DNA of 54,453 nucleotides from Macromonas nakdongensis (GTDB lineage: Bacteria; Pseudomonadota; Gammaproteobacteria; Burkholderiales; Burkholderiaceae_C), in NCBI RefSeq assembly GCF_002837145.1, contig NZ_NWMV01000056.1:712-55164 (forward strand), in the 5' to 3' direction. This document shows positions 35,751 to 44,124 of this stretch, piece by piece. Position 1 is the first letter of the stretch. Each line of letters opens with the position of its first letter. The notes beneath the pieces are model-generated. The model made no database searches. It saw only the letters and a list, made by a program, of their open reading frames with translations, and was not told where the DNA came from. A program made the translations under genes and the position numbers.

Positions 35751-37664
35751 ATGTCACTCATCAAACAACTCTGGACCGCGATCGCGCTGGTCATGACCCT
35801 GGCCTTCGGCGGCAGCCTGGTGGTCAGCGTGCTGTCGGCGCGGCATTACCTGGAGCAACAGCTGCAGGTGAAGAACATCGACAACGCGACCTCGCTGGCG
35901 CTGTCGCTGACGCAGCTCGACAAAGACCCGGTGACGGTGGAGCTGCAGGTGTCGGCGCAGTTCGACGCGGGGCACTACCGCTTCATCCGCGTCACCGCCC
36001 CCACGGGCGAGGTGATTGTGGAGAAACAGTACGAAGGCCAGCTCGAAGGGGCGCCGCAGTGGTTCGCCGACCTGATCCCGATCGACGTGCAACCGGGTCA
36101 GGCGCTGATCCAAGACGGCTGGAAACAGTTCGGCACCATCAGCCTGGCCAGCCACGAACAGTACGCCTACAAGAGCCTGTGGGAAGGCACGCTGGAGCTG
36201 CTGCTGTGGTTCGTGGCGGGCAGCCTGTTCACCGGCGTGGCCGGCACGTTTGCCATCCGCGTCATCACCCGGCCACTGGGCGAGGTGGTGGGCCAGGCGC
36301 ACGCGATCGCGGAGCGGCGCTTCCTGACCGTGGGCGAACCGCGCACGCCCGAGCTGCGCGCGGTGACGCGTGCCATGAACGACATGGTGGGGCGGCTCAA
36401 GGCCATGTTCGCCGAAGAATCGGCCCGGCTGGAGGCGCTGCGCAAGAAGGTCAACAGCGACCCGGTGACCGGCCTGGCCAACCGGGAATATTTCCTGTCG
36501 CACCTGCGCGAGATCCTGACGGGCGAGCAGTTCGGCTCCAACGGCAGCCTGGTGGTGGTGCGCCTGGCCTACCTGAACGAATTGAACGCCAAGCTGGGCC
36601 ACCAGCGCGCCGACCAGTTGCTGAAGGAGCTGGGCCAGGTGCTGTACGACAGCGGCAACGACCACCCCGGCCAGCGGGCCGGTCGGGTCAAGGGCGGCGA
36701 ATTCGCGGTGGTGTGCCCCACCATCGCCTCGCCCACGGCCGCGGCACAAGACATCCACGAACGCCTGTGCCGCGACTGGCTGCCGCACTGGGAAGGCGGC
36801 TTCCCCGACCTGTTCAGCCTGGCCGCGGTGGGTTATGTGCGCAACCAGGGCGTGGGCGACCTGTTGAGCCGGGTGGACCAGGCCCTGGCCCAGGCCCAGG
36901 CCAAAGGCCCCAACAGCTGGCACGCGGTGGAAGAAGGCACCCACCAACCCAGCCTGCCGGCCGAACGCTGGCGCACCCTGCTGACCGAGGCGGTCAACGG
37001 CGGGCAACTGAGCCTGGCCTTTTTCCCGGTGGTGCGTGGCGACGCCAGCCGCCCGCTGCACCAGGAGGGCGTGATCCGCCTGCAAATGGACGGCATGGGC
37101 CAGCGCCTGTCGGCCGGGGACTTCATGCCCATGGCCGCCAACCTGAACCTGACCGCGCCCATCGACCTGGGCGTGGTGAAGCTGGCCATCGAACACCTGC
37201 GGCAGGTGGCGGGGGACGTGGCGGTGAACCTGTCGGCCGAGACGATCGCGGACTTCGGCTTCCGCCAGCGGCTGGTGCAGCTGCTGCAGAACTACCCGGA
37301 CCTGTGCCCGCGCCTGCTGTTCGAGGTGCCGGAGTACGGCGTGTTCAAGCAGTTCGAGGCCTTTCGCGACCTGGCGCGCAGCCTCAAGGCGCTGGGCTGC
37401 CGGGTGGGCATCGAATACTTCGGCCAGCGTTTTGCCGAAACCGACAAGCTGGCCAGCCTGGGGCTGGACTACATCAAGGTGCACCCGAGTTATGTGCGCG
37501 GCATCAGCACCAACGTGGGCAACCAGGAATTCCTGAAAGGCCTGTGCGCCATGGCACATGCACTGGGCATCACCGTGATTGCCCTGGGCGTGGAAAGCCG
37601 GGACGACCTGCCTCTGCTGGCACAGCTGGGGTTTGATGGGGCAACGGGGCCGGGGGTGCGATGA
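35751..37664 (+). CDS. lapD: LapD-type inside-out c-di-GMP receptor
   Basis: Membrane receptor, 637 residues, which in its c-di-GMP-bound form holds LapG in the periplasm so that adhesins stay on the surface. Order: membrane helix (8-30), periplasmic LapD/MoxY domain (31-148), second helix (149-172), HAMP (about 173-225), degenerate GGDEF domain (signature replaced by KGGEF at 314-318) and degenerate EAL domain. In the latter, EAL is EGV near 439, the metal-binding DDFG is IEYFG near 554 and EGVE is LGVE near 612. Loss of catalytic residues with retained fold is exactly the LapD pattern. Confidence 0.94.
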   Translation: MSLIKQLWTAIALVMTLAFGGSLVVSVLSARHYLEQQLQVKNIDNATSLALSLTQLDKDPVTVELQVSAQFDAGHYRFIRVTAPTGEVIVEKQYEGQLEGAPQWFADLIPIDVQPGQALIQDGWKQFGTISLASHEQYAYKSLWEGTLELLLWFVAGSLFTGVAGTFAIRVITRPLGEVVGQAHAIAERRFLTVGEPRTPELRAVTRAMNDMVGRLKAMFAEESARLEALRKKVNSDPVTGLANREYFLSHLREILTGEQFGSNGSLVVVRLAYLNELNAKLGHQRADQLLKELGQVLYDSGNDHPGQRAGRVKGGEFAVVCPTIASPTAAAQDIHERLCRDWLPHWEGGFPDLFSLAAVGYVRNQGVGDLLSRVDQALAQAQAKGPNSWHAVEEGTHQPSLPAERWRTLLTEAVNGGQLSLAFFPVVRGDASRPLHQEGVIRLQMDGMGQRLSAGDFMPMAANLNLTAPIDLGVVKLAIEHLRQVAGDVAVNLSAETIADFGFRQRLVQLLQNYPDLCPRLLFEVPEYGVFKQFEAFRDLARSLKALGCRVGIEYFGQRFAETDKLASLGLDYIKVHPSYVRGISTNVGNQEFLKGLCAMAHALGITVIALGVESRDDLPLLAQLGFDGATGPGVR

Positions 37665-37693
37665 GAGCGCTCAAACCACTTAAAAAAAGAAAA

Positions 37694-37722
37694 TTGAAAT
37701 TTATTTTGATATTTTTTATACT
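37694..37722 (+). promoter_or_regulatory. Sigma-70 promoter of the pilin-like gene
   Basis: TTGAAA (37694-37699), a 17-base spacer and TATACT (37717-37722) in a very A/T-rich 85-base spacer, 28 bases before the ATG. An inverted repeat TATTTTTT / AAAAAATA (37710-37717, 37724-37731) straddles the -10 and may be an operator. Confidence 0.7.
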
Positions 37723-37749
37723 CAAAAAATACTTTTACAGGGATAGCGC

Positions 37750-38514
37750 ATGCAACAGCAGGGATACACACTCGTCGAAATCATGGTGGTCACCGCCGTC
37801 ATCGGCATACTGGCCATGATTGCTGTGCCCAGCTACCGGGCTTTTGTGGAGAGGGCCGAAACCACCTCTGACACGGTCGAAGGGATGGGCGAGCGCATTG
37901 CGCTGGCGGTGGAAGCCCTGGAAGGCCCTATACCCAGCGCTGGGGCTGCCACGCCCCCTGCAGCCACGGCTCCTGCCAACCCACCCCAGACCAGCGACAC
38001 GGCTTCGCCAGCGTCCCCCGCCAACGCCACCAACCCGCCCGAGGCCACACAGCCCCCTTCCGCGTCGGGGTCAACGCCAACAGACGGCACGACGGGAAAC
38101 GCGGCAAGCCCCAGCGCGGAAACCACCGCACCCGCAGCAGAGCCCACCCCAGAACCGCCTAGCACTGCTGCGTCAGGCAGCAACAAGGGGGGCGCCACTG
38201 GCGGCGACAACGCCCAAGCTGCTTTGCAGGTGTCGGACCAGTACAAGGACTGCACGAGCGAGGGTAAAACGTGCCGGGTCAAAGCCGGAGACGACTTTGA
38301 GGTGTCGTTCAGCGTGCAAGGCTTGGGCAAGATTTCCGAAAAAGACATCAAACTGGTCACCACGGGTGGGGCAAAGGTGGACGACTTTTCCTACAACAGC
38401 AAAAAAGGGACGCTGGAAATCGACATGGAAGCGCCCGACAAAAAAGACAAAACCTTTTCGCTGACGGTGAATGCCGGCAAGGAAAAGAGCACGATTTATT
38501 TCAAAACCAGTTAA
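37750..38514 (+). CDS. Type IV pilin-like protein with Pro/Ala/Thr/Ser linker
   Basis: Product of 254 residues with a class III signal: MQQQG then YTLVEIMVVTAVIGILAM, with Gly5 before the prepilin-peptidase cut, Glu10 at mature position 5 and a hydrophobic helix. After about 50 residues of pilin-like stalk comes a roughly 100-residue low-complexity linker rich in Pro, Ala, Thr and Ser (about 60-150). A C-terminal domain of about 100 residues follows, with two cysteines (CTSEGKTC) and beta-rich sequence ending DKKDKTFSLTVNAGKEKSTIYFKTS. The family of this domain was not recognised. No pilus assembly genes are nearby. AGGGA precedes the ATG. Sandwiched between lapD and the convergent adhesin. 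Confidence 0.75.
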   Translation: MQQQGYTLVEIMVVTAVIGILAMIAVPSYRAFVERAETTSDTVEGMGERIALAVEALEGPIPSAGAATPPAATAPANPPQTSDTASPASPANATNPPEATQPPSASGSTPTDGTTGNAASPSAETTAPAAEPTPEPPSTAASGSNKGGATGGDNAQAALQVSDQYKDCTSEGKTCRVKAGDDFEVSFSVQGLGKISEKDIKLVTTGGAKVDDFSYNSKKGTLEIDMEAPDKKDKTFSLTVNAGKEKSTIYFKTS

Positions 38515-38845
38515 AGCCATCGCGCTTTTTGGGCTGCACCAGAGAACCCTCACGTCGGATTCGAAGCTGAGGTGAAGCCACCTCGAACTCCTGAGCCATT
38601 CAGAAGTAGAGGTTGGGAAATTTTTTACACAGTTCTCGACCGGGGAGAGGGCACGTATGCGCTTCACTGAATCTGAATTTCTTCATTAGAGACTCAGTTG
38701 AATGGACTTCCTACTCCCCACTGGTTCAGGTTTTCAAGGGGATTTCAGCAGCACTGAAGCTTTTTAAAAAGAAAACCCCGCTCTTTTGAAGCGAGGTTTT
38801 GTCTGGCCCCATGCCTGCCGAGCAAGGCCCAGGGCGTCATCGAAA
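38515..38845. other. Intergenic region of low GC between pilin-like gene and adhesin
   Basis: This 331-base stretch has no supported gene. It is richer in A/T than its surroundings. Apart from the terminator at its right end it shows only short, weak inverted repeats. No promoter boxes of good quality were found. Confidence 0.5.
38772..38800 (-). terminator. Terminator of the adhesin/secretion operon
   Basis: AAAACCTCGCT, loop TCAAAAG, AGCGGGGTTTT on the reverse strand with one mismatch in the stem, followed by CTTTTT. It is 46 bases after the large adhesin stop codon. It can also act on transcripts coming from the pilin-like gene. Confidence 0.8.
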
Positions 38846-41800
38846 TCAGAGATCGGTCTTCAAATGGCCATCGGCCAGCATCTTGGAAATCAAGTCTGCA
38901 CTCGATACCCCGGTTCCAGCCAATCCCATGCTGTTTGCGAAAGTATCAATCGCGCCCTGCAAGTTGCCGCCGCTCACATCCACATTGTCGAACACGATGG
39001 TCTGTTTGATGGTACCCAAACCAGCACCGTCGACATCCACCACCAAGGCCAGCTTGTTGTCGACATTCGCAAAGCTGAGGTAAGGGGCCAACGACGTTGC
39101 GTTTTCCTCGACATTGATCAGGTCACGGATGTCAAGAACGTCTCCAGTGCCCCCAGCGTTCGCGTTGGTGCTGACGTCGAAATCTTTGATGACATCTTTG
39201 GCACCCGCAGACCCAGCATCCCCCAAGTTCCAGACGAAAGCGTCTTGGCCCGCATCGCCGATCAGGATGTCGTTGCCCACACCTCCGATGAGGGTGTCGT
39301 TGCCTGCACCGCCACTCAACATGTCGGAACCACCGCTCGTCTCGACAGACCCGAGACTGGCCGCGCCGTTCTCTCCGTACGTGCCGCTCAAGGTCACACC
39401 ATCGCTGAAAGTCACGGTGAAGGGCACCGCCTCGTCACCAAAATCTCCACCTTCATCGATATTAGAACCGTCGGTATCGATACCGAAGCGAAGGGTTTCC
39501 CCCGCCACAAATGCGCCAGGCTGGAAAGTGATCACCAGTTTGGTGACATCCCCAGAGCTCATCGTAGCGATGTCAGCGGCCAGCACACCAGACTCGCTGC
39601 CAACGACAAACGCCTTGGAATTGCTTTCGGCCTGATCGAAAGTGCCCAAGCCTGTGATATCAATTGTGATCTGCGTGACGGACAGACCAATACCGCTGGC
39701 AAAGACAAATCCAAATTGGTTGTTGCTGGCTCCGCCGGTGGCGCCGGTGTCGCCGGAGCGGACATCGGCCACGACCCGACGCCCAACAGGATCGCCAATC
39801 AAAGTGTCGTTGCCGGAGCCGCCACTGAGGGTGTCGTTGCCCAGGCCTCCACGCAGGATGTCGTCGCCTTCGCCACCCACCAGCACATCATGGCCGGCTT
39901 TGCCGTCCAGGGTGTCGTTGCCGGCATAGCCAAAGATCACATCGGACAAAACGCCGGTCGAATCGCCATTGATGACGTTGTCCGAACCACTGCCTTCCGT
40001 GACCAAGGAGAACGGGTACAAGGTGGCCGCGATGCTGCTGGTGACTGAGTCGCCATCGCCGTCCAAGCCCACGATGCCGTAGGACAAGTCCAGGGGGCTG
40101 GACGTGCCCGGGGTTTCGTAAGAAAACACCCCCAGCTTGAAGTCGTCTCCTTCGTACTTCACGTCGGAGCCAGATGGCGGGTCGTAGAGGTAGTCACCCA
40201 TACCTTCAATTTCCACGGCGCTGAACTGGTTGGAAGCCCCAGTGGTGGTGATTTTGTAATCCCAGCCTTCCTGCATGCCCAGGATCAATACCGAGTCCCC
40301 TGAATCCAGCACAAGCAAGCCGTTGGTGCCAGACGTCACCACATTGCCGCCGGCGTCATACACCGTGATATTTGACGGGCTCAGGTTCACCTTGGTTTCG
40401 CCAGAAGCATCACCGATGAATGAGTTGTCGTTGTCGGCTCGGATGGCCGTGAGTTTGAGGTTGGCGGTGTTGCCAGAACCCTTCACCCACGCCACCTCTT
40501 GCTGGAACACCGAGGTCAGGTTGTGTGACGTGTAAGTGAAACCGGTTGGGTTGCTGGCGGTGATGGCCGTCGTGCCCAAGTTGTTCACAAAGTCCAGACG
40601 CAGGCGATCGTCATCGCCCATGTCCTGCCCCTCACCGACCCCAATGTAAGCGGAACTGGTGTTGACCGTCTCACCGGACACCGTAGAGGCCAGGACATCG
40701 TTGGCCGGGTTGGTGTCGGGCGTCTGGTTGGTGCCGAGGTTGAGCGCTTTGTAGGCGTTATTACCCCCGCCCACCCCCGACAAGTCGTTGACATTGACCT
40801 GTTGGACACCATTGGAAATGATGCCGTACTCGGTCATGGTGTAGCTGTCGGTTGCTGCATCCATGTCGATGGTGAAACCGACCACACCGGTCAGGGTTTT
40901 GGCAATCAACATCGTCTTGTCCCCGTCAGCACCGTAATAGAGGTACAAGGTTTCGCCGTTCAAGGACAAAGTTTTGCCACTCGCATCCGTCGCTGCAGTG
41001 CCTTCGGTGAAGGTGAAAAACACCGTCCCACCCAAACCGTCGGTGCCATAGTGGCCTGCAAAGTTCAGCGAGCCGGTGTAAGTGTGCGCCGTGCCCAATT
41101 GATCGACCAGGCGGGCCTTCTCCGGGGTGAATGCCGTCAAACCGTCGTCTTCGATCTTGAAGAACCCACCCGTGCCGATGTCCAGACCGGCAGAGGTGGC
41201 CGAATCACCATCGGCATCGGTGATGGTCTGCACCACCACCAATTTGCCCGCAACCGCCGTCTGCAACGAGGCCGCATCGTCACCGCTGGCCGTGTTGGCG
41301 TGCCAGATGTTGGCCGGATCGATTTGATTGGCGTAGGCAAAAGTCACCACGCCAGTGGCGCTGACCGACAGGGTGAACACCGACAATTCGTAGGTACCGT
41401 CTCCGTTCACATCGGCCTTGCCGCTGACCGTGCCGTCGCCGTTATCAAACAACATGATCTCGACGCCTTGGCCATAACCGTCGTTGTCCTGCAAGTTGGC
41501 ATCGTTGTTGGTTGAGGCCACTTTGTCTGTCGGATCCAGCAGGTACAAGCCAGAGCCCACTCGGGTTTCACCCTGTGCCAGGTTAAGTTTGACCGCATAG
41601 GTCGTCGCGCCTTGGCCATCCGTGCCATAGCTGCCCGCAGCAGTGGTACCAAACGCTGCGGCCACACTCACCGTTGCGCTGTACACACCGTCGCCACCGT
41701 TGGCCGGGAGTTTGGATTCGTCCAGCTTGGCCGGAGTGACCGTACCCAGCAAAGATGCATTCGGCACAGCGGCCAGGGGGCCGTCGTCGTCGAAGCTGAA

Positions 41801-44026
41801 GTAGCTTGTGTCGCTGACCTCTTCGGTCTCTTCGTCCGTGCTGCGGCTGACCAGGTCCACCGTGGCCGACTCGGTGATGCTGTCACCGTCGGCGTCTTCT
41901 CGCGTGACGCTGTACTGCAACTGCAGCGCACCGTCCTCGGCCAGGTTCAGGGCCAGCGCTTCGTCGAACTTGGCCTCGTCACCGCCTTGGGCCGCCGAGT
42001 GATCGATCGCCTCGTACAAGGTGGTCTGCAACTGGTACACCGGCGCTTGCGCCGTGCCCGTGTTCACGATCGCGATGCTGAACACCACATCGTCGTCCGT
42101 GTCCACACCCACCACCATGCCAGCGTAGTCGCCCGTGCCCATCTGCAGCACGATGTCGCCACCGTCCGTGGCCTTCAGGTTGGTCGCCAACTCTCCGTCT
42201 TCGGGGATGCCCACGAAGCTGAACGTGCCGCTGGTGCCGCCGGCGCCGTCGGCACCGTAGTTGCCGCCCAGCGCGGCAAACAGGTTCACCAGACCACCCG
42301 ACACTGTCGTGGTGGCTTGACCCAGACCCGCACCAGCATCGTCGGTGTTGCCGTCCGTGTCCGTCTCGCCCGCGGCCAGACGCTCAGCACCCTCGGTCTC
42401 GTCCACATTGACCGCCAGCGCAGCAGCTTCCGTCGCGGACACATCCTCGCTCACCGTCAGCGTCGGGCCGTCGTCCTGAATATCAAATGCCTCTTGACCA
42501 GCAACAGAGTTGTAACCCGCGATATTCACCGACACAGTATCAAAATCGCCATCTGCATCAGTAACGGTCTGGGTAATGGTCAACGCATACCCACCCGACT
42601 CATCAAATGCCAAAGTCAGATAAGACGAATCGTCGTGCTCGGCTCCGCCTTGCGCATGCCACACAGGCATACCTTCTTCCAAGGACAATTGAACATGCCC
42701 TAAAGCTTGATCAATCGAAATGGTGAAATAGACATCCCCGTCCGCCGATATTCTCCCCTCAATCGCACCAGTCTCAGAATTAACGTAAAGCTTAATGACA
42801 TCGCCTTTTCCGCCGTCGACATCCAAAGCAAAAATACCGCTATCAACACCATCCGCAGACGTAACCACTCCACCAGAAGTGCTTGTCAGAGCCATGCTGT
42901 ACGTGGCAGCTCCGGGCCCATCTGCACCATAAGCTACGTTATTGGATATATCAGCATCAGCATCCGTGACAAAGTAAATAGAGAAATCTGCGGTCGCAGA
43001 ACGAGCACCATCACCAACCTCAGGCTCGGGAGACTCATCCACCACCAAGCTAGGAACCGTGTACTCACCTTCAAAAACCACATCAGGATCTTGAACTTGC
43101 GCAACTGGCACATCATCCTGAACCGTCAACGTCAAATTGAGCGTCGTATCTGCACCGTTGCTTTCCTCGCCAGTCAGCGTGACTGCAGGCAAGGTAAAGT
43201 CGTTCTCACCACCGCCAATTTTGTGATTGACCGGGCCGACCACTTCCAGCGTGTATGAGCCACTCGAAGTCACGGTCAGCTTGACTGCCGCAACGCTGCT
43301 GCTGCCGGCCTCTATGGGCAGGCCATCCGCATCAAAGAAGACGGTGACGCTTCCGCCCGGCGGAACAGCAACCGGCGCAAAGTTGGTGCCTGGCAACGAA
43401 ACCGTGTTGATCGTCCCAGAAGCGCCACCAGACCACACCTGCCCACCTGCTTGGTAGTCAAGTCCGTCATCAGGCTCATTGATACCGCCACTTTCGGGGA
43501 TCGACTCTTCTTCGACCATCAAGGTCTGAGTCAAAGTCACAGGGTCCGGCTCCACCACCGCAGCACTCAACAGGATTTCATCCGGCTGGCCCAACGGATC
43601 AAAGTTGTAGTCGTAAGCCAGCGGGTCCACACCCTCAACAATCCGCAGCAGGCGCACAAAGTCGCTGCCGTCGCCACCACCACCGGCGGTGGCACCGGCC
43701 GCTGCGGCTTCCAGTTCCTGCGTCAGGTCGCCGCCCTGCTCCAGCACCTGGGTGATCTGCTCGATGGTGCCGTTTTGCACCGCGGCGTTTTCGGCGGCCG
43801 GGGTGTCCTCGGCCTTGGCCATGGCTTCGTCCACGCGCACGGTTTGCGTGGGGCCCATGGCCACCACCTGGCCGTCTTCCATCATCAATTCCACGCGGGC
43901 GCCGGCCGCGGTGCGGACGGTTTCGCCTTTCTGGACCACGTCGCCCACTTTGAGGGCGCGGGTGCTGCCGTCGGCTTGGACGACGACGGCGTTGCCGGTG
44001 ACGGACAGTACGGTGGCTTTGGCCAT
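38846..44026 (-). CDS. Large retention-module RTX adhesin (LapA-like), 1726 residues
   Basis: Surface adhesin exported by the type I system and held in the TolC-like pore by its N-terminal plug. Residues 1-105 are the retention module (MAKATVLSVTGNAVVVQADG...). Ala108-Ala109-Ala110-Gly111 is the expected LapG site, followed by a Gly-rich run and FVRLLRIVEGVDPLAYDY. Three tandem T1SS-143/DUF5801-like repeats of 210-230 residues start near 306, 516 and 748, with a divergent fourth from 962. RTX calcium-binding nonapeptides lie near 1363-1413 and 1563-1598. The C-terminus (DAFVWNLGDAG..., DVIKDFDVS, LADGHLKTDL) is the secretion signal. ATG 44026 has AGGAG upstream. Confidence 0.95.
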   Translation of the reverse strand: MAKATVLSVTGNAVVVQADGSTRALKVGDVVQKGETVRTAAGARVELMMEDGQVVAMGPTQTVRVDEAMAKAEDTPAAENAAVQNGTIEQITQVLEQGGDLTQELEAAAAGATAGGGGDGSDFVRLLRIVEGVDPLAYDYNFDPLGQPDEILLSAAVVEPDPVTLTQTLMVEEESIPESGGINEPDDGLDYQAGGQVWSGGASGTINTVSLPGTNFAPVAVPPGGSVTVFFDADGLPIEAGSSSVAAVKLTVTSSGSYTLEVVGPVNHKIGGGENDFTLPAVTLTGEESNGADTTLNLTLTVQDDVPVAQVQDPDVVFEGEYTVPSLVVDESPEPEVGDGARSATADFSIYFVTDADADISNNVAYGADGPGAATYSMALTSTSGGVVTSADGVDSGIFALDVDGGKGDVIKLYVNSETGAIEGRISADGDVYFTISIDQALGHVQLSLEEGMPVWHAQGGAEHDDSSYLTLAFDESGGYALTITQTVTDADGDFDTVSVNIAGYNSVAGQEAFDIQDDGPTLTVSEDVSATEAAALAVNVDETEGAERLAAGETDTDGNTDDAGAGLGQATTTVSGGLVNLFAALGGNYGADGAGGTSGTFSFVGIPEDGELATNLKATDGGDIVLQMGTGDYAGMVVGVDTDDDVVFSIAIVNTGTAQAPVYQLQTTLYEAIDHSAAQGGDEAKFDEALALNLAEDGALQLQYSVTREDADGDSITESATVDLVSRSTDEETEEVSDTSYFSFDDDGPLAAVPNASLLGTVTPAKLDESKLPANGGDGVYSATVSVAAAFGTTAAGSYGTDGQGATTYAVKLNLAQGETRVGSGLYLLDPTDKVASTNNDANLQDNDGYGQGVEIMLFDNGDGTVSGKADVNGDGTYELSVFTLSVSATGVVTFAYANQIDPANIWHANTASGDDAASLQTAVAGKLVVVQTITDADGDSATSAGLDIGTGGFFKIEDDGLTAFTPEKARLVDQLGTAHTYTGSLNFAGHYGTDGLGGTVFFTFTEGTAATDASGKTLSLNGETLYLYYGADGDKTMLIAKTLTGVVGFTIDMDAATDSYTMTEYGIISNGVQQVNVNDLSGVGGGNNAYKALNLGTNQTPDTNPANDVLASTVSGETVNTSSAYIGVGEGQDMGDDDRLRLDFVNNLGTTAITASNPTGFTYTSHNLTSVFQQEVAWVKGSGNTANLKLTAIRADNDNSFIGDASGETKVNLSPSNITVYDAGGNVVTSGTNGLLVLDSGDSVLILGMQEGWDYKITTTGASNQFSAVEIEGMGDYLYDPPSGSDVKYEGDDFKLGVFSYETPGTSSPLDLSYGIVGLDGDGDSVTSSIAATLYPFSLVTEGSGSDNVINGDSTGVLSDVIFGYAGNDTLDGKAGHDVLVGGEGDDILRGGLGNDTLSGGSGNDTLIGDPVGRRVVADVRSGDTGATGGASNNQFGFVFASGIGLSVTQITIDITGLGTFDQAESNSKAFVVGSESGVLAADIATMSSGDVTKLVITFQPGAFVAGETLRFGIDTDGSNIDEGGDFGDEAVPFTVTFSDGVTLSGTYGENGAASLGSVETSGGSDMLSGGAGNDTLIGGVGNDILIGDAGQDAFVWNLGDAGSAGAKDVIKDFDVSTNANAGGTGDVLDIRDLINVEENATSLAPYLSFANVDNKLALVVDVDGAGLGTIKQTIVFDNVDVSGGNLQGAIDTFANSMGLAGTGVSSADLISKMLADGHLKTDL
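39235..39340 (-). repeat. Second block of RTX nonapeptide repeats
   Basis: Codes for GGAGNDTLIGGVGNDILIGDAGQD-type repeats (GGxGxDxUx), the calcium-binding roll just before the secretion signal of the large adhesin. Confidence 0.9.
39790..39945 (-). repeat. First block of RTX nonapeptide repeats
   Basis: About five tandem GGxGxDxUx units (AGNDTLDGKAGHD, GGEGDDILRGG, GLGNDTLSGG, GSGNDTLIGD), separated from the second block by roughly 150 residues of non-RTX sequence. Confidence 0.9.
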
Positions 44027-44049
44027 GGTGACACTCCTGGTAAATAACT

Positions 44050-44087
44050 ATGGCCGCAGCTTACCCCTGGGCAAGTGCTGCGGCCAT
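44050..44087 (-). other. Long stem-loop between the two adhesin genes
   Basis: ATGGCCGCAGC (44050-44060) and GCTGCGGCCAT (44077-44087) make a perfect 11-bp stem with a 16-base loop, within the 98-base spacer. No U-tract follows on the transcribed strand, so RNA processing, stability or partial attenuation is more likely than full termination. Confidence 0.6.
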
Positions 44088-44124
44088 TGGACTTAAGTAC
44101 AGTTTTTGGGCGGAAACGGCGGCG

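Noticed and set aside
37681-37740. A/T-rich tract before the pilin-like gene as a phase-variable homopolymer switch
   Set aside because: The A and T runs are short (up to about seven) and interrupted, and they lie within a normal promoter; there is no sign of a slippage tract in the coding frame.
39235-39945. Repeated DNA in this segment as a CRISPR or satellite array
   Set aside because: The periodicity is 27 bases in frame and encodes RTX nonapeptides, so it is protein repeat coding.
43900-43912. T-A-A-G at residues 39-42 of the large adhesin, identical to the classic LapG target
   Set aside because: It lies in the middle of the folded retention module and is replaced by R-P-A-P-G in the short adhesin. 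The AAAG at 108-111 is at the right distance and is conserved in both proteins.
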